A stretch of DNA of 64,000 nt from Paramarasmius palmivorus (lineage: Eukaryota; Basidiomycota; Agaricomycetes; Agaricales; Marasmiaceae). The DNA is taken from positions 1-64,000 of the forward strand of contig JAYKXP010000088.1 of NCBI GenBank assembly GCA_037176845.1. Reading direction: 5' to 3'. A model generated the notes under the pieces. It had not been told where the DNA came from and searched no databases. It saw only the letters and a list, made by a program, of their open reading frames with translations. The number at the start of each line of letters is the position of its first letter. The stretch's first letter is position 1. Shown here piece by piece: positions 12,090-24,415 of this stretch. A program made the position numbers and the translations under genes.

Positions 12090-12496
12090 TACAACGCTCC
12101 TCATCCAACATAACTAGGTCATCGATATCGGTCATCCAGACATCCTGCAAATACAAAGAACTACTCATTCTCAACGACTTCTTCGACCTCCAGTGTCCAG
12201 AATTCACGCTTCAGCCCTATGAGAAGCGTCGCTTGATTCCACTCACCAACCGCATCTCTGCCATTGCTCTCCCCGTACAACACCCACCTGTCCTTCATCC
12301 TAGCCCTCAGGACAATACGCAGATCTACAGATCTTTATCATGCTTGTGCTGGGCTCGGAAAATTGGAACAGAGGGGATTCGGGTGGTAATTAAACAGCAC
12401 ACGACCCGACACCCAACGCTGCCCCGCCATTGCATTATCCACAACTCTATCCCCGTTTTCAAGAGCCTACTGGCGTGTCTGGAAACCCCAAGTTGA
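12090..12496 (+). CDS. Possible exon of an unrecognised gene
   Basis: An open frame across this stretch includes KELLILNDFFDLQCPEF followed by LTNRISAIALPVQHPPV. Its amino-acid composition is like a folded protein rather than a random frame. It has no partner in the sister block at 39.7-40.0 kb, so it may be retained or inserted sequence. I could not identify the family, and no start codon or splice sites are firmly supported. Confidence 0.3.
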
Positions 12497-12550
12497 ATTG
12501 AATGAAGCCTAGAGCCTGCGTGTGGATACTGTGAAGGGAGCAGACCGTTT

Positions 12551-13060
12551 GTGAGTTCATCCTTCCCTCTCGGTCACACACGAGCTTACTCTAGACCCAT
12601 CTCCATTCACCCCATCTCCTTCTCCATCTTTTTTCGCCTCTCTATTACCCCCACACAGCTCCGCGTCCGTGTTCATCGCCCTATTCTTCCCGACATGGTA
12701 CCTTGCGCTCACGAGTGCGATTTGGGGTATGAGAAGGGACGCGGGGGTGTTGTGCGGTATCGCCGGCCGCTTGACAAACCACCAGCGTGTAGGTGTGAGG
12801 GGTATGAAATGGATTGGGTGGTTATCCTGTGTTTGGTGCCCTGTTTTGTGGTGCCTCGGAACATAGGGTAAAGGAAGGGCAAGGGAAAGGTGGCTCTGTT
12901 GGTATTGGTTGGGTCGTTCGAAGGGCGTTGACTGCTTCTCTTGTGCATGAGTAGACGTCACTACACCGGAAATGAAGGAGAAGGAGGAAGAATGACGAGA
13001 GGCGGTGTATGCTCAACGTTCCGACTCGCAAATGCCCTGTACAATGTTTCTAGATACTGA
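12551..13060 (+). pseudogene. Decayed copy of the 40075-40620 ORF
   Basis: Shares the block FIALFFPTWYLAL, then SAIWGMRRDAG, with the longer ORF at 40075-40620 (FIATLFFPTWYLAP, FTNAIWGMRRDAP), and the same 3' sequence including GTAGACGTCACTACACCGGAA. Internal deletions and shifts remove the downstream Gly/Val-rich part here. It is therefore a truncated paralogue. The product is unrecognised; the shared block looks like one membrane segment followed by a basic stretch. Confidence 0.45.
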
Positions 13061-13508
13061 ATTTTGCACACGTTCTACTAGAAAAGATTCTAATTTGGGC
13101 ACTTCATTATTGAAATGGATATTGTACATTTGGGGGGCAAGATGTCCAAGGATAAACAAAGTCTAGCTGTTCTCAGAGCCCAGTAGATCCCGCCCGATTT
13201 GTGGCTTTGAATAGATTATCCTCTGTGGTGCGCAAATTAGCGCTGCACGCGGAGCAGGTGCAAATATTGAAACGACGTACTGTGGATGATCACCTCCAAA
13301 TCCCTCAAGGGTGATATGATAGCGTAGTATCAACAGCGAATGTGGGCAACAACGATACCTATTGAGCTTGACTGAATGATTAGCGGAACGGACAAAAAAG
13401 GAACGAACATGCTCACTCTTGCGTATAGTCCATCTACGACTGAAGTCTGACAGGGAAAATAATCATCCACCCGTGGGGTTAGCTTGCTTGAGTGCAAGAG
13501 GAGGTGCG

Positions 13509-13949
13509 CTAGGGGAGTTGATAGACCGGTAGGCACTGGGGAACAGCAGGAGTGTTTGGCTTGAATTGAGGATGTTGAAGCTTTGAAGCTTTGAAGGCCG
13601 GTAGTCCTGAGATGGAACAGTAGGCGTTCAAAATGTCGGAGGTGACTTTTGGGGTTGCAAGGCTCTCTTTATCGCGGCAGGGAGGCGTTCTCTTGGTGAG
13701 GACGACATGTCGGTGCATTTGTGTTTGGGACTTCGGTGAAGGGGATACTGGTAAAGGCCGATTGAGTTGGTGACTTTCGGTGTCTTGCATAGCTCTGGAG
13801 GACGGGTGGAGTGGACTGGAGTTGAGTTGTATGCTGAAGGTGGTATTGAAATCGGCGGATGGGGAGAGAGAGCAAAGACTATTGAGTAGCGTATCAGAAA
13901 AAGACAAATTCATCGCTAGGTAGAGTGAGTCTCGTACCGCTAATTCCAT
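13509..13949 (-). other. Minus-strand Ser/Pro-rich region flanking the shared site
   Basis: A 146-codon open frame on the minus strand, matched by shorter broken frames at 41119-41442 and 41481-41672. The best conserved part reads KRTPPCRDKESLATPKV here. It occupies the same position relative to the 15-bp site as the sequence upstream of the intact minus-strand genes at 21607 and 56990, and shares short sequence blocks with it (TTGAAATCGGCGGAT). It is probably the leader or 5' region of a decayed minus-strand partner gene rather than an independent protein. Confidence 0.3.
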
Positions 13950-14066
13950 CCCAGTAATCCGTTGAACGGGTCGATAATAAGAAAACCGAGGCTGACAGAG
14001 GAACGAGAGAGCAGAGAACCGTGGTTAGTGCTGGTGGTAGTAGATGGAAGCGTTCTCGACAGCGCT

Positions 14067-14081
14067 CAGACGCGTCGCGAA
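14067..14081. promoter_or_regulatory. Shared MCB/SCB-like site, copy 2
   Basis: CAGACGCGTCGCGAA, preceded by GCGCT as in three other copies. It lies between a minus-strand region (13509-13949) and the A-type plus-strand gene remnant. Function is inferred from conservation. Confidence 0.45.
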
Positions 14082-14149
14082 TACCTCTTGATCACGAACC
14101 ACCACCACGCCTAGCATCCCAACATATCATTCCTCAACTGGCCGAGCAA

Positions 14150-15700
14150 GATGTCAAGTCAGAAAACACTCGCATGGGACCCGTCTCCGAAAGAAAATAC
14201 ATCGCCGAGGACTCGTGCAATTCCTGGGCTTGCTCACCGGTCAGTTCACGCTCCTCTGCTATCGAGACTACGTTAAACTGATCTGTACGGATGCAGAAAG
14301 CAGAAAAAATACGTCTCATGAGCTCGAATTCAAGGATTTCCGAAGAAGAAAACTCTGAACTAGGTGTGTTCCTCCCTTCTCAGAATCAATGATCAAAACT
14401 CAACTATATCACTTTTCCCGTGCTCCAGTAATCCAATTCGACGCGTAAAAATCTGGCTATTTGAATAGGCATTCGGCTTTGAGTGTTAAGCGTTGGCTAG
14501 GAGCTTGTGGACTGGAAAAATAACTGTAACGGTGAGAGCTAGCCTTATCCATCTGCCTTGCATTCTAATCTCTCGAGCCCAGAAATCCATTGCAAAGTTG
14601 GTCCCTCAAGAACTGTACGACATGAAGATTCAGAGACTGGACTCCGAAGAGTACTCAGCGCTTCGCTCTGCATATGGTCAAAAACATTCATCGTTTTGCT
14701 CAAAATACATGGGTGAGTACCCAATTACAGCCGTGTCTATACTTACTTATTGTGCCTTCATGCTGTCGCTCAGGGAGTTTACGCACCACCGTAATTCCAG
14801 GCTAGAAAACTACCTTCCGATGGTACACAGGCGCTGTTCAACTCGCTACCGACGACCCCATCATCGAAAATTGATCTCGAGCATCCAGCGCAAAGCTACC
14901 AAGAACACCTTTAAAGACTTTCAAACCCTCAGAAAAGACTCAGGGCAGAACGACACCGACACGACTCTTGCGAAGCTTTAAAACATGATTGAAGAAAAGC
15001 GAGGAATGACAGGCGTCAAAATCCGACGGGTAAGTTGATTCCACGCACCCTTAGACTACCAACATTCTCATGACATTGGGCCTACAGGATACCATTGGCC
15101 GAATACAGCCCTTATGCCAGTTTTCCGGCGTGAAGACACCGGGAATGACAGAGAACGACTATCGGATCGCCTGGTATGGCCCACAGAAAGGAAGCGACAC
15201 CCATGAACCTCAAGATCCTAGAAAGGTGGAGAAAGACCCAGCCCGTGCCAGACTATGGCGGTTCAGCCTGGCAAAGGCAATCCGAAAGCGTCAGGTGAGT
15301 TCATTTCGCGTATCTTCGAGTCATGATTGTCATAACAACGTTCAAGTTCAGCACCAGCATCAACTCGCCGTGCGGGCTTGATAACTGCTAAGCAGCTCCA
15401 GGTCTCGGTGAATGAAATACGGTTAACGGGTTTCGGATAGTTTGACGAGCTAAAGCTGCGTCGTCGAGGAGGCTCAGGCGTTGAAACCGGTTTGGATGAC
15501 CCAGATTGGAGGCGTCAGGGCTTTCTAGACTGGGTTCACCCCTGGATCCAGTCCCATGCTGCAACAACTCCAAGCTCGTCAACCTGCCATCAAATCTCCT
15601 GGCGAATCGCACAAGTTATGTCGAGCCATCGGGTGGTGATTGCAACAGCCCAACGAAGCAGGAGTAACAGGAAAGGACTACATAGGTAAGTTTATTATCA
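14150..15700 (+). pseudogene. A-type gene remnant, copy 1
   Basis: The plus-strand sequence after the shared site parallels 41920-43500. Retained splice-like signals include GTGTGTTCCTCCCTTCT, CTCTCGAGCCCAG, GGTGAGTACCC and GCTCAGGGAG. Exonic pieces such as KSIAKLVPQELYDMKI and FKDFQTLRKDSGQN are readable, but in different frames, with stops between them. The early exon that is open at 41926-42135 is frameshifted here. I do not recognise the protein. Its pattern indicates a multi-exon gene duplicated and then decayed. Confidence 0.4.
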
Positions 15701-16450
15701 TAAAATCGGTCGTACAGGGCATCGTTCAACATCAACGTCACCTCTAGGAACCTCAAAATAAAGATCTCGAGGAATCAAGTTCTAGAACGTTATCATCCGT
15801 CGAAGATCATCCCGAGGCACAAGGTTCGTCTCAGCAAGCAAGCTACTTACGTTCTTACTGATACATATCCGGTGCACAGCTGGCTCTTCTATTGGGTCAT
15901 CCAAAGCTACCGCAAGACGATACCACCCCCGAGACTGGACTTTGATCCCCAACGAGCAAAAAGCGGAAACACATCGATAATTCGGACAATGAAGAAGTCT
16001 CATCAGATTGAACGTAGCCAAAACAACGTGAGGAAGCGTCAGCAACCTGATGAACCGGGTAGTGGTCGTCCAAAAGAAGAGGTGTCGTTGACTGTAGTAA
16101 GTATGCTATGGTCAATCTCGCGGTTCAATACTGAATTGGTTTGTAGATGCGTAAACGGAAGCACCAACTTTCTGGATGCTGGGAGTCTCGAAACAATCGT
16201 TTCGTGTGGGCGGTTCATAGGTCGTTTCATTATCTCTCTCATCTTGGACTTCTCGATCATGGTGCCGGTCATTATGAGGTGTGCAGTAGCTCATGATAGA
16301 AGTGCAATGAAAACATCCATCGAGGTCTTGTATGAAAACTTTGAGTTACCTGAATTAGCAGCCCCGAACGCGTCCTGCTGTTTCTTTCTTTCCGTAGAGA
16401 CGTTTATGGTATGTGCTTGGAAAAATCTGAATATAGGTCACTTCACGATT

Positions 16451-17770
16451 CTGTAGAGAAGAATCAGCTAGCCCGAAAGCCTTCCCGTATGAAGTATCTC
16501 TAATGTCGTAGTAATTCATTGAGGATACAAGAACGTTCGTGCTATGAGAACAGCATATGCATTCAAGTACACGAACAACAACCCGAACCTAGGGTAGTAC
16601 AAAAATGGCCATAAATTAGCTCAATCCACACGACATCCTCGACCATGCCTAGAGCCCTAGTAGGACGACGGATATCATTCGTCGGGTCCCCCTTCATGTA
16701 TCATTCGTGAATTCAGCACTAAGCCAACATGAGCACGTAGATCCAGCACTGAATGAACACTAGATATTCATCCAAGCGGAATCGAGAAGCCACTAGGCTG
16801 GCTGACGATTTTCATCGAGCAAAGGTATGCGCGTGTACCTAGCTATCATCGTCAGATAGCTTATACGATAAACACGGCCTCAAACATACCTGTTGCATTC
16901 CCTATCCACAGGTGGACACAAGGTAGACACCACTTATGAGTATATGTCGCTGCCCTTGATTGTGAGCGACATGTGTATGGCCAAAAGTTCAGGCGATGCG
17001 CACCTCACAAGTTACAACGTGGCAAAAGACGTCTTGTGCGTGATACAGACACGCGAGGAACTGCTATCGTTGTAGCGCTTGATGGGAGTACCAGTACTCG
17101 CGTCGGACGTCTTCATTAAATTGAATTAGAAACGGACAAGACAGCTGATACAAGAGGCAGCATTAGTAACGACTAGAGACGCATTCGAGCGAGATGGAGC
17201 GTTACCTGAGTCCTAAAGGCACTCAGTGTCCGATGCGTCAACTTCAGAATGAGACTCTGGACATGTCAGCTGAAACGGCTCGATATTCCTGGCTTTAGCG
17301 GTACTGTTTCAGAAGGAATGCCATCGACGGTGCTGGTATTCGGAATTCGTTCCGGCTATGATCAATGTGCATTAGTACGGTAGCAAAACCCTGAAAATAG
17401 TAGACCTACAATGTTCGATTCGTTCGATTCATGCGTGCCTGAAGGATGCTGGCAACAAGGCGCTATGCGTTTAGATGAACAAATAATGATTGGACGTGAA
17501 CGTACCTGGGATGACGAGAAGGGATACCGAGCGATCTTCCTAGATTCAAGCTCAGCGCTCGGGACGTACAAAGGTGTTCGACCTGCGTTCGTCTGACTAA
17601 CGAAATAGGCCAGGAGCATTTTGCTGTAAGAGGCAAGCCATGAACGTTTGGGTGCATGAAATTTGAAGGGTGAGACATAGACAGCTCACATGAGTATATT
17701 GATCTTCTCCTTCGCACTTGTAGCCTACGTAGAAGGAACAATGAGCATGGTAATTATAAGAAGATAGCTA
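16451..17770. other. Unassigned stretch, unique within the window
   Basis: This separates the A-type and D-type duplicated blocks in copy 1. In the other two places (about 43.8-44.1 kb and 50.17 kb) the blocks are nearly adjacent. No coding region, RNA gene or repeat could be supported. Confidence 0.4.
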
Positions 17771-18990
17771 TCACTTACCCTTGTATCCTACACAGACACT
17801 CCGACAACGCTCAACCGAAGCCAGTAAGTACACCGGCAGACCGCAGAATGTCACAATCCGCACAAGATCGGCTTTTATCATGTTGGTAGCGGAAGAGGAT
17901 GATGCCAAAATGCACAGTACAAAACCATTGAGCATAGCGCAGTCGAGGGTATCCAGTGAGATCCAGCACGAGCGCCAGTGTACCTGCACCTTGCCTTCGG
18001 CTAGACGTACCAGCACGGTACCATGGTACGGGATGCTTTCATTTAGTAGAAGGGTCGGGCTAGGTGTTATCGTCCGCGGTGGGTACAACGAGTGTGTCCT
18101 AGGATATCGCGCCGAGATTACTGAGATATATCGATTGAGGATGGACTCAAATGCTTACCTTAACCAGGTCAAGTACACGCATATGGCATGGAGGCCCTCC
18201 CCATTTCAGAGAGGAAGAATATCTGGCGTTGGTCGGGACTCGGATCCGCAAGTTTCAGTCGATGTTAAACGGTCTAGAGGTGCGAAATTGTTAGATCGAG
18301 TGAAGAGAGGAAGTAGTGTAAAATGCAGAGAAGAGGCATGTAACCAAGCACGGCGCATCGCAGCTCGAAGAAGAGAACATCAAAATAACAATAGCCAAAA
18401 ACAAACACGAGAAGGAAAGCCAAAACCGAATAGCAGGTTTACATACCTGAACACATCTTCCACGCAACAACGGCCTAAGCTCTATTGTCTCCGTCTGATA
18501 TTTCATGTCTACGGGTCTTAGTGTGTGCCATGTAATGTGACGGGTGATGAAGATGGCGTTCGAGGAGCTATGTGGAGGCCGCAAGTAGAATTTGGTGAGT
18601 GTTCCTTCAAACCAGAGGGAATGGAGAAATGGCGAAAAAGGCGAAAAATATCGGTATGGTGGGGGTAGTAACTGAGAAAAAGGAATACATACTACAAAGC
18701 GCCCTAGCTATCATCGGCATTCCCGTCCCTGTAACTTCCACCTGCGTACTCTGGCACAGGATTTCAAACCAGGCGAATAGTCGGTGTTGATGGCTTTATA
18801 CGTGTCTTGTCGTAGTGTACCTCCAACCAATTCGACGCTCATCCCAGCCAAACGTCGGCACTGCTCCTCGCGATACTCGTCGCCTATGGATATCCTCTAT
18901 CAGTGCTGGGTTTCTGAGGGATGCAGACGATGTAGAGGTGAAACGAGGCTCGGTAAACCGATACTCAGAATCGCCTCTGCATACAACTTT
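17771..18990. repeat. Duplicated block, D-type, copy 1
   Basis: Matches about 44150-45200 and 50190-51200: shared stretches include GAGATATATCGAT, GGTTTACATACCT, and a block reading CAAACACGAGAAGGAAAGCC here. The splice-like GGTATGTAAACCTGC on the minus strand is kept in all three copies. Minus-strand frames are rich in hydrophobic residues (for example 17771-18088), so the ancestral gene may have been a minus-strand membrane protein. Frames are broken in every copy and I cannot name the family. Confidence 0.5.
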
Positions 18991-21606
18991 GGAGGATGAC
19001 ATAGATCCATACCGTCATTGAAAATTGTGCTTGGAGAGCATGCGCAAGATTATCATTGGTTGTAGTTTTGGGATCGGCATGGATGGGCGTGTTGCGTGCT
19101 TCGAGGTCTTGCGCTAGGCGGGAGTTGGGGACATGAGAGCAGAAGATGGAGCAAAGCATCGAGAACGTACCTTTTCGTGGTCATACACCAAAAGAGCTAG
19201 GCCGGAATGTGGACGTTGGAGGCATGACGCGTAGTCTTGCCCTGAGAGATAGGTTAGGTATGTAGCCAGGGAAGTAGAAAGAGAAATGTACCATATTTTC
19301 AGTATGGACTTGGGCTTGTATATATCCTGGGAGGAGCATGAGTTGGCTGAGGAAAGAGGTGGTGGTGGTGGTGGTGGTCGAGGTAGAAGCGTGTTCGCCG
19401 CCGGCGCTTGTCTTCTCAAAACGATCACCTTCCTCACAAACATTGCCAGCCATTGCACCTTGTTCACTCTGTCTTCAGGATACAACTACACAACCATGGT
19501 GTGTACCTTGTTTATTCCACGGTTTTTTTGTATCAAGGCTCAACCTCCTCGTACGCAAGCAGATGTCACCTAAATCTTCTTCGACAATGGATTCTGCCGC
19601 AGGTTTATCGCTATCCCAGCATTCCAGTCCCCTTCCCACTTTCCAACACCACCTAAGTACAAGCCAAGTATCCGCTATCAAGGCTCCCCGCTATGTATGA
19701 CACCCAAATACTTTCCACAATAGCCCGAGTCCACGCTTTTCACCGCCCGTTGCCAATCATGTTTGGCTGCAATTCTGACCCCTGCACACATTACACCCTA
19801 ATATCACCCCTCGTGAATCCGAGGTGTAGCTTCCTCTGTTCCCTATCTTCCGAGCACCATTCCTAGTAAACTCGTATCACCGCACTGGGTTTCCTGCAGT
19901 CAACACACCACACGCTCACCCATCTTCCCTCGTGTATCCTGCTGCGAAAAAGTCGCCAAAACCTTGCTGTGGATCGTAGGGTGGTCATAGGTCTGGATAA
20001 GCAAGATTGACCTAGTCGAAATGGCAGCCAAGCTGGCTTTGTTGGTTCTACCACGGTCAGTATCGATATTCCTTATTTTTAACGCGTTTCACTGATTTCT
20101 ATCCTAATAGAGCTTTGATAACATCGTTTAAGTGACTTCTGGTTGCAGTAAGAAGTCCAGGATCCGTCGCCTCGACCGGAGACACATGGTATCGCCTTGC
20201 TGTCGATTCAATACCCAAATCGGTTTCAGGCCATCTGTTCACCCATATCCTGACCCGCAACCTGCTCTTCCCCATCTCATCCTTCAAAATCTTACCTCCA
20301 GTTTGGATCCCAAGCTTCTTTGGGGTTTGGAACGTTCAGTCGTTGTTTCACCGATCCGTTGTGGGTTAGGGCTCAGGGAAAAGGAATCGCAAGTTGTCGA
20401 TGGATTTGGGTTGGGGGTTCCTCGAGGCTATCGCGGTTCTTCGGACTGTTGAATCCTTGACGAGCCCCGAGGATTCTAGTTCAAGCTTTCTGAACAGCGG
20501 TATGCCCTAATCGTTCTTGTGGTTTTTTATCTACTAATAGTCATCTTTAGCGCCATCTAGTGGCTTTTTTCCAAGGAACGTTTCCTCTCTTGAACGCATA
20601 ATGGGTTGTGCTCCCGAGAGCAAGGTGAATGGGCATTGGTACGTCGGTATCTTTTGTTCTTCTTTTCTGACGCTGATGGCTACTCCATAGCACATTGCTC
20701 TCGGCTCAGACTTTCGACGCGAAAAGTGGATAGACAAATATTGGTGGCAGTCAACGAGCATGCCGGCTTTCCCGAGAGGCTGTTAATGATCACAGTCGTC
20801 AATGTCAATGCCATGAGTGAGGTGTCATAGCATCACTCCATGAAGAATATCCACGCTAGACTGGACTCTTCGTTCGCATTTCAAGCTTCAAGTGGAATGC
20901 GTACCGAGGACTAGGTGCAGTTCAAGAGTTGCATGTGGAAGTTGGGTGAGTTTTTATCCCGCACTTTTCTTCGACGGCTTATACTTATTCTCGATAGATT
21001 TCCTAGTAACCAAGGCAGAAGATTTTCGTTTAAGATACGGCTATATCTTGCGAATACTGTACTTTGCTGGAACGTAACGAAAGAGAACCTTGAAGGCTAT
21101 ATCACCAAACGAGAGCGGCCCGTAATCAAATGGTGTGGTACCGTGTAGTCTTCATCCGATCCTTCTGAGTCTGAGTTTCTCAAGGCATATGTACCGTACC
21201 CAGGCCAGGGCATGGTAGACTGTCATACCGTGCTCATACACGTTCAGATCTTGACGTACGCCCTGAACGCGCTACTGATGTTGCTGACGCTACCTTCAAC
21301 CATATCACCGACGGGCAGTCGCAATCCATTATTCTAGGTATGATATGCGCGGTGTAGAACCTTGTTATATGGAACCAAATACATAGTATTGAATGATATA
21401 GACAATATAATACAGCGAGTTCAACTCGTAGAGCGCACATTTCGTGTATCGTTATGCGCCTTACATATACTGATCACTGGAGAGGAAGAAAAGCGAATAA
21501 CACATTCATAAATATGCAAATTTAGCAAGGAACCATATAGGACATGAGTACCTGCAGGTAGTCAGTACGACAATCTAGAACTTGCCGAATGACTTACCAA
21601 AAACAA
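18991..21606. other. Long stretch without a recognised gene
   Basis: Contains a short GGT trinucleotide run near 19360-19379. One plausible exon on the plus strand near 20150-20345 is open for about 65 codons (including RSPGSVASTGDTWYRLAVDS), but no family was recognised. Short hydrophobic frames near 20915-21150 have no further support. The part nearest the 585-aa gene (about 21470-21606) is its 3' flank, and is homologous to the last coding exon of the paralogue at 56990. Confidence 0.4.
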
Positions 21607-23790
21607 TCACACTCTTCGTCTGACCCTTCTTGTATATATCTGGTTGCCTCGCTTGCGTTTTCCCAGAATGCTCGCAGTGTCTGAGGTGTCAACCATCATC
21701 GGCTGCACCTGAGGGGGTGTTTCAGCTCTCGGTTGACCCTTGACCATGGAATGCTCTGGCGGCACAATGTTTCGTGAAGGCTCTATCGTGGATGTCGTGA
21801 GCGAAGGCTGAGGGATCATGACTGCTGCTGTAAAGTGAGATGGTGGAATTGCCAGAGAACGTAAACGAAATACTGACCTTCAACTGCCGGAGGTGTATCA
21901 AGTTCTTCTGGCTCGCTTTGGTTGTCGGGAGTAGATGAGTTTTCTGTGAATCATAAATGAACAATGTACCAATGACTGCGAGGAGATTGTTTGACTAACC
22001 ATGAACTTCTTCAAACCGACTTGCCGCTGCCTCGTTATCGATGAGGATATCAAACTCTGGATATCCCAAACTCCGAGCAAAATCGGCAGTGGCAGGGTCG
22101 AAGCCGCGAGCAACTTGCCAGTTGCGGATGGCAGGGTAGACATGGCTTGGCCATGTAACCACTTGTGGATAATACAAGAACTTTGCATGTACATACAGCC
22201 CTGGAACTCCCCATCGCCTACATTCCGCCTCCGTCATCTCAGATCGCCCATTCTCGTCAAGAGACCAGAAGTGGGTTCTGTTTTTTTCCCATGACTTGAT
22301 TTCGGCCAACGTCACGGGAGAGCAGATGAAGAGGTAGATGGGCGGGGGTGTTTCAAATGTAAGGAGTCTTTGTTGATTCAAGGAGCTTGATGATGTTGAT
22401 TTGAGAATGAGAATTGCACATAAGTCAACTGTAACTATGCAAAGGAAGTATGATGAGTTTAATCATCAACATGGTGAAAGGGGAGGACATACAGTATTGT
22501 TCCTCTGTTCCCGACATCCCGCAGCCATCAATGATCCTTGAGCTTTGCGACATCCAACTCTCCTGGATTCTCTGCCAGTCAAAGCAAAAACAAGCATCAA
22601 CATCTGGACCGTCTAGCTTAAAACTTTAGAAATCAGCACCCAAAACTGAACCATTACGCCCACACTCACTCACCGAATCAGCCCATCATCCAATACCGTT
22701 TTATCCACCAACCCGTTCTCCTGCATTGTCCACAACGCCCCACCATCCCGCCACCTTGCAACAGCCCCCAGTGAAGGGGAGTAGACGGTATCAATGCGGA
22801 GCCCATCGAGGGTTTCCGGAGTGTTTTCTGGTGGGATGTTGAGCGCTCCTTCACGAAAAAGGCTTTTGAGCGGTGAACTTGAGTGATGAAGCCATGCACA
22901 TTCCACAATGAGACGGTCCACTGTTGCTGAAGGGAATTTCCGGAGGAATTGAATGAAAATGTCTTCTTGCAGCATCTCTGCTGAGGGTGGGACAGTGATT
23001 CCATCGGGTTCTTGAACATATCGGACCGCAACATCAGGCCCCAGGGGTCCCTCGATCAGAGTCCCTCTCGTGTTCACCCATAACACCGACTCATCACAAC
23101 CCAATTTCCTCTAAAAGAACGGCGTGTTAGCTCTGCGGGCACAGGAAACACCAAGTTTAGGACGCACCGCCAACCAACGAACAAATAAATTCCCCCAGAA
23201 CGAGTTTGTGTAGAAATGCCCAAGAGGAACGAGCTCTATTGCACCAACTTGATCAGTATATGGTATTGCTGAAGAGGGAGGAAGACTCACCGTCATGGAA
23301 GATCAAAAATGGGACGTTTGATTGGTTCAGGCCGTAGAGTTGCCATGCGTCGGGGGACCTAGCTGGTTGTCAGTGAAGTTGGTGGGTGGGGAAGGGGGTA
23401 ACGAACCTTTTTTGTGAAAAACGACGGAAGTCTTCCTCCCAAACCTCTTGCGCTCCCGGACCTTTGTATTCTATGGCTGTGCACTTGATTTTCCGCTCAG
23501 GTAATTCGACACTGTAGATCGTTCTAGATCTACAGTATTGGCAACTACACGAGCTACGATGGATCTCTTCCAAAAGATACATCTCCCCTGTTGTCACCCG
23601 TTTAAACTGTGATTTTCGTATTCAGCTCAGGAATATACATCACAGTAAGGGCACATACCTCGTCGTATTCCGTAGGCTCCGCCAGTGAACTGAAATAGAC
23701 GTCTCTCGCTGTGACATTGAACTGGTCGCGTGATACGTTGTTGATAGCTGGACCGGCAACGATGACTTGCGAGACGTTATTGAAGCTCAT
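21607..23790 (-). CDS. Agaricomycete-specific protein of unknown function, paralogue 1 (585 aa)
   Basis: Nine exons (23790-23659, 23606-23407, 23358-23291, 23235-23168, 23110-22674, 22623-22493, 22434-22000, 21943-21878, 21827-21607) join in frame to 585 codons, with introns mostly of 40-60 nt. The start MSFNNVSQVIVAGPAINNVS is an Asn/Val-rich repeat-like segment. It is followed by GEMYLLEEIHR, FTAIEYKGPGAQEVWEEDFR-like sequence, WQLYGLNQSNVPFLIF, IELVPLGHFY, LWVNTRGTL, FKLDGPDVDACFCFDW, RTHFWSLDENG and NWQVARGFDPAT. I know this motif order from lineage-specific hypothetical proteins of mushrooms; no biochemical role is established to my knowledge. The C terminus is basic (GKRKRG, RRVRRRV), suggesting nuclear localisation. 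It is divergently arranged with a plus-strand family across the shared 15-bp site. No kinase catalytic motif is visible. Confidence 0.85.
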
Positions 23791-24400
23791 TGTTGGTGGA
23801 GGAGGGCTACTAGTAGGGCTGAGGGCTTTGGTGGTGGTAGTGGAACAGTAGGAGAAGTCGTGGAGTGCACGAGGCACACGACAGCTTTATAGCTGTTGTG
23901 TGCGCGATGTGATGGACAGATGGAATGGTCGGTGATCGATGATCTCCAGAGGTTAGTGTGGATGCTGTAGTAGGCGCTAGTTATGCCTTGGAGATTGCTG
24001 GAGGGATTTGAGTGTCGCAGGTAAGGTGTGACCTTGCAATTGTGGTAGGAGGACATGGAAGTGGACAGAACGACCAAGGTGAAGATGAGTGCAGGATAGA
24101 GTTGGCGGCTTTGGAGGTCTAGAGTACGGATAGGGGGACGGAAGAGTCGACTGGAATTGAGCTGTGTGTTGGTGAGTATGGGACAGCTAAGAGTGTTGAT
24201 TGTATTGTTGAAATCAGCGGATAAGAGGAGAGAGAAGACGACGAAGCAAGGTCGTGTCAGCGAAACAATTCCATCATTAGTATAGAATAAGTCGTACCAC
24301 TCTCAGAATTTCGTTGAACAGGGAGACGATGAGAAAATGGAGGCTGAAGAGAACCGTGTTAGATGGAAAGTGGTTTGACGGAATGTTCTGACTGAGCGCT
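23791..24400. promoter_or_regulatory. Divergent intergenic region of paralogue 1
   Basis: About 610 bp between the ATG of the 585-aa gene and the shared 15-bp site. It is strongly similar to 59100-59689 (shared stretches: GGAATTGAGCTGTGTGTTGG, GATTGCTGGAGGGATTTGAG, GTGTCGCAGGTAAGGTGTGA). It contains no open frame with coding character. Probable bidirectional promoter, inferred from the arrangement. Confidence 0.5.
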
Positions 24401-24415
24401 CAGACGCGTCGCGAA
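24401..24415. promoter_or_regulatory. Shared MCB/SCB-like site, copy 3
   Basis: CAGACGCGTCGCGAA preceded by GAGCGCT. It lies about 610 bp upstream of the start of the 585-aa minus-strand gene and just ahead of the C-type plus-strand remnant. Confidence 0.5.

Larger units (their letters stand above)
11880..16450. repeat. Duplicated block, A-type, copy 1
   Basis: Colinear by eye with 39690-43800: a GGTGGTTTGGGAACAAG start block, the membrane-protein-like ORF (12551-13060 vs 40075-40620), the 3' flank with GATTATCCTCTGTGGTGCGC, a minus-strand Ser/Pro-rich region, the shared 15-bp site (14067 vs 41835), and a plus-strand multi-exon region (14150-15700 vs 41920-43500). Copy 1 has extra sequence at about 11990-12550. 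The block is diverged by substitutions and many small indels, so it is not recent. The tail of the block also recurs near 49680-50170. Confidence 0.65.

Noticed and set aside
17771..18584. D-type block as a seven-TM receptor-like (DUF6533/6534) gene
   Set aside because: Hydrophobic minus-strand frames recur in the three copies, but no continuous frame or diagnostic motif could be read, so a family name would be a guess.
22001..22294. Plus-strand frame over exon 7 of the 585-aa gene
   Set aside because: Shadow of a well-supported minus-strand exon. The same shadow appears at 57292-57582 because the exon is duplicated.
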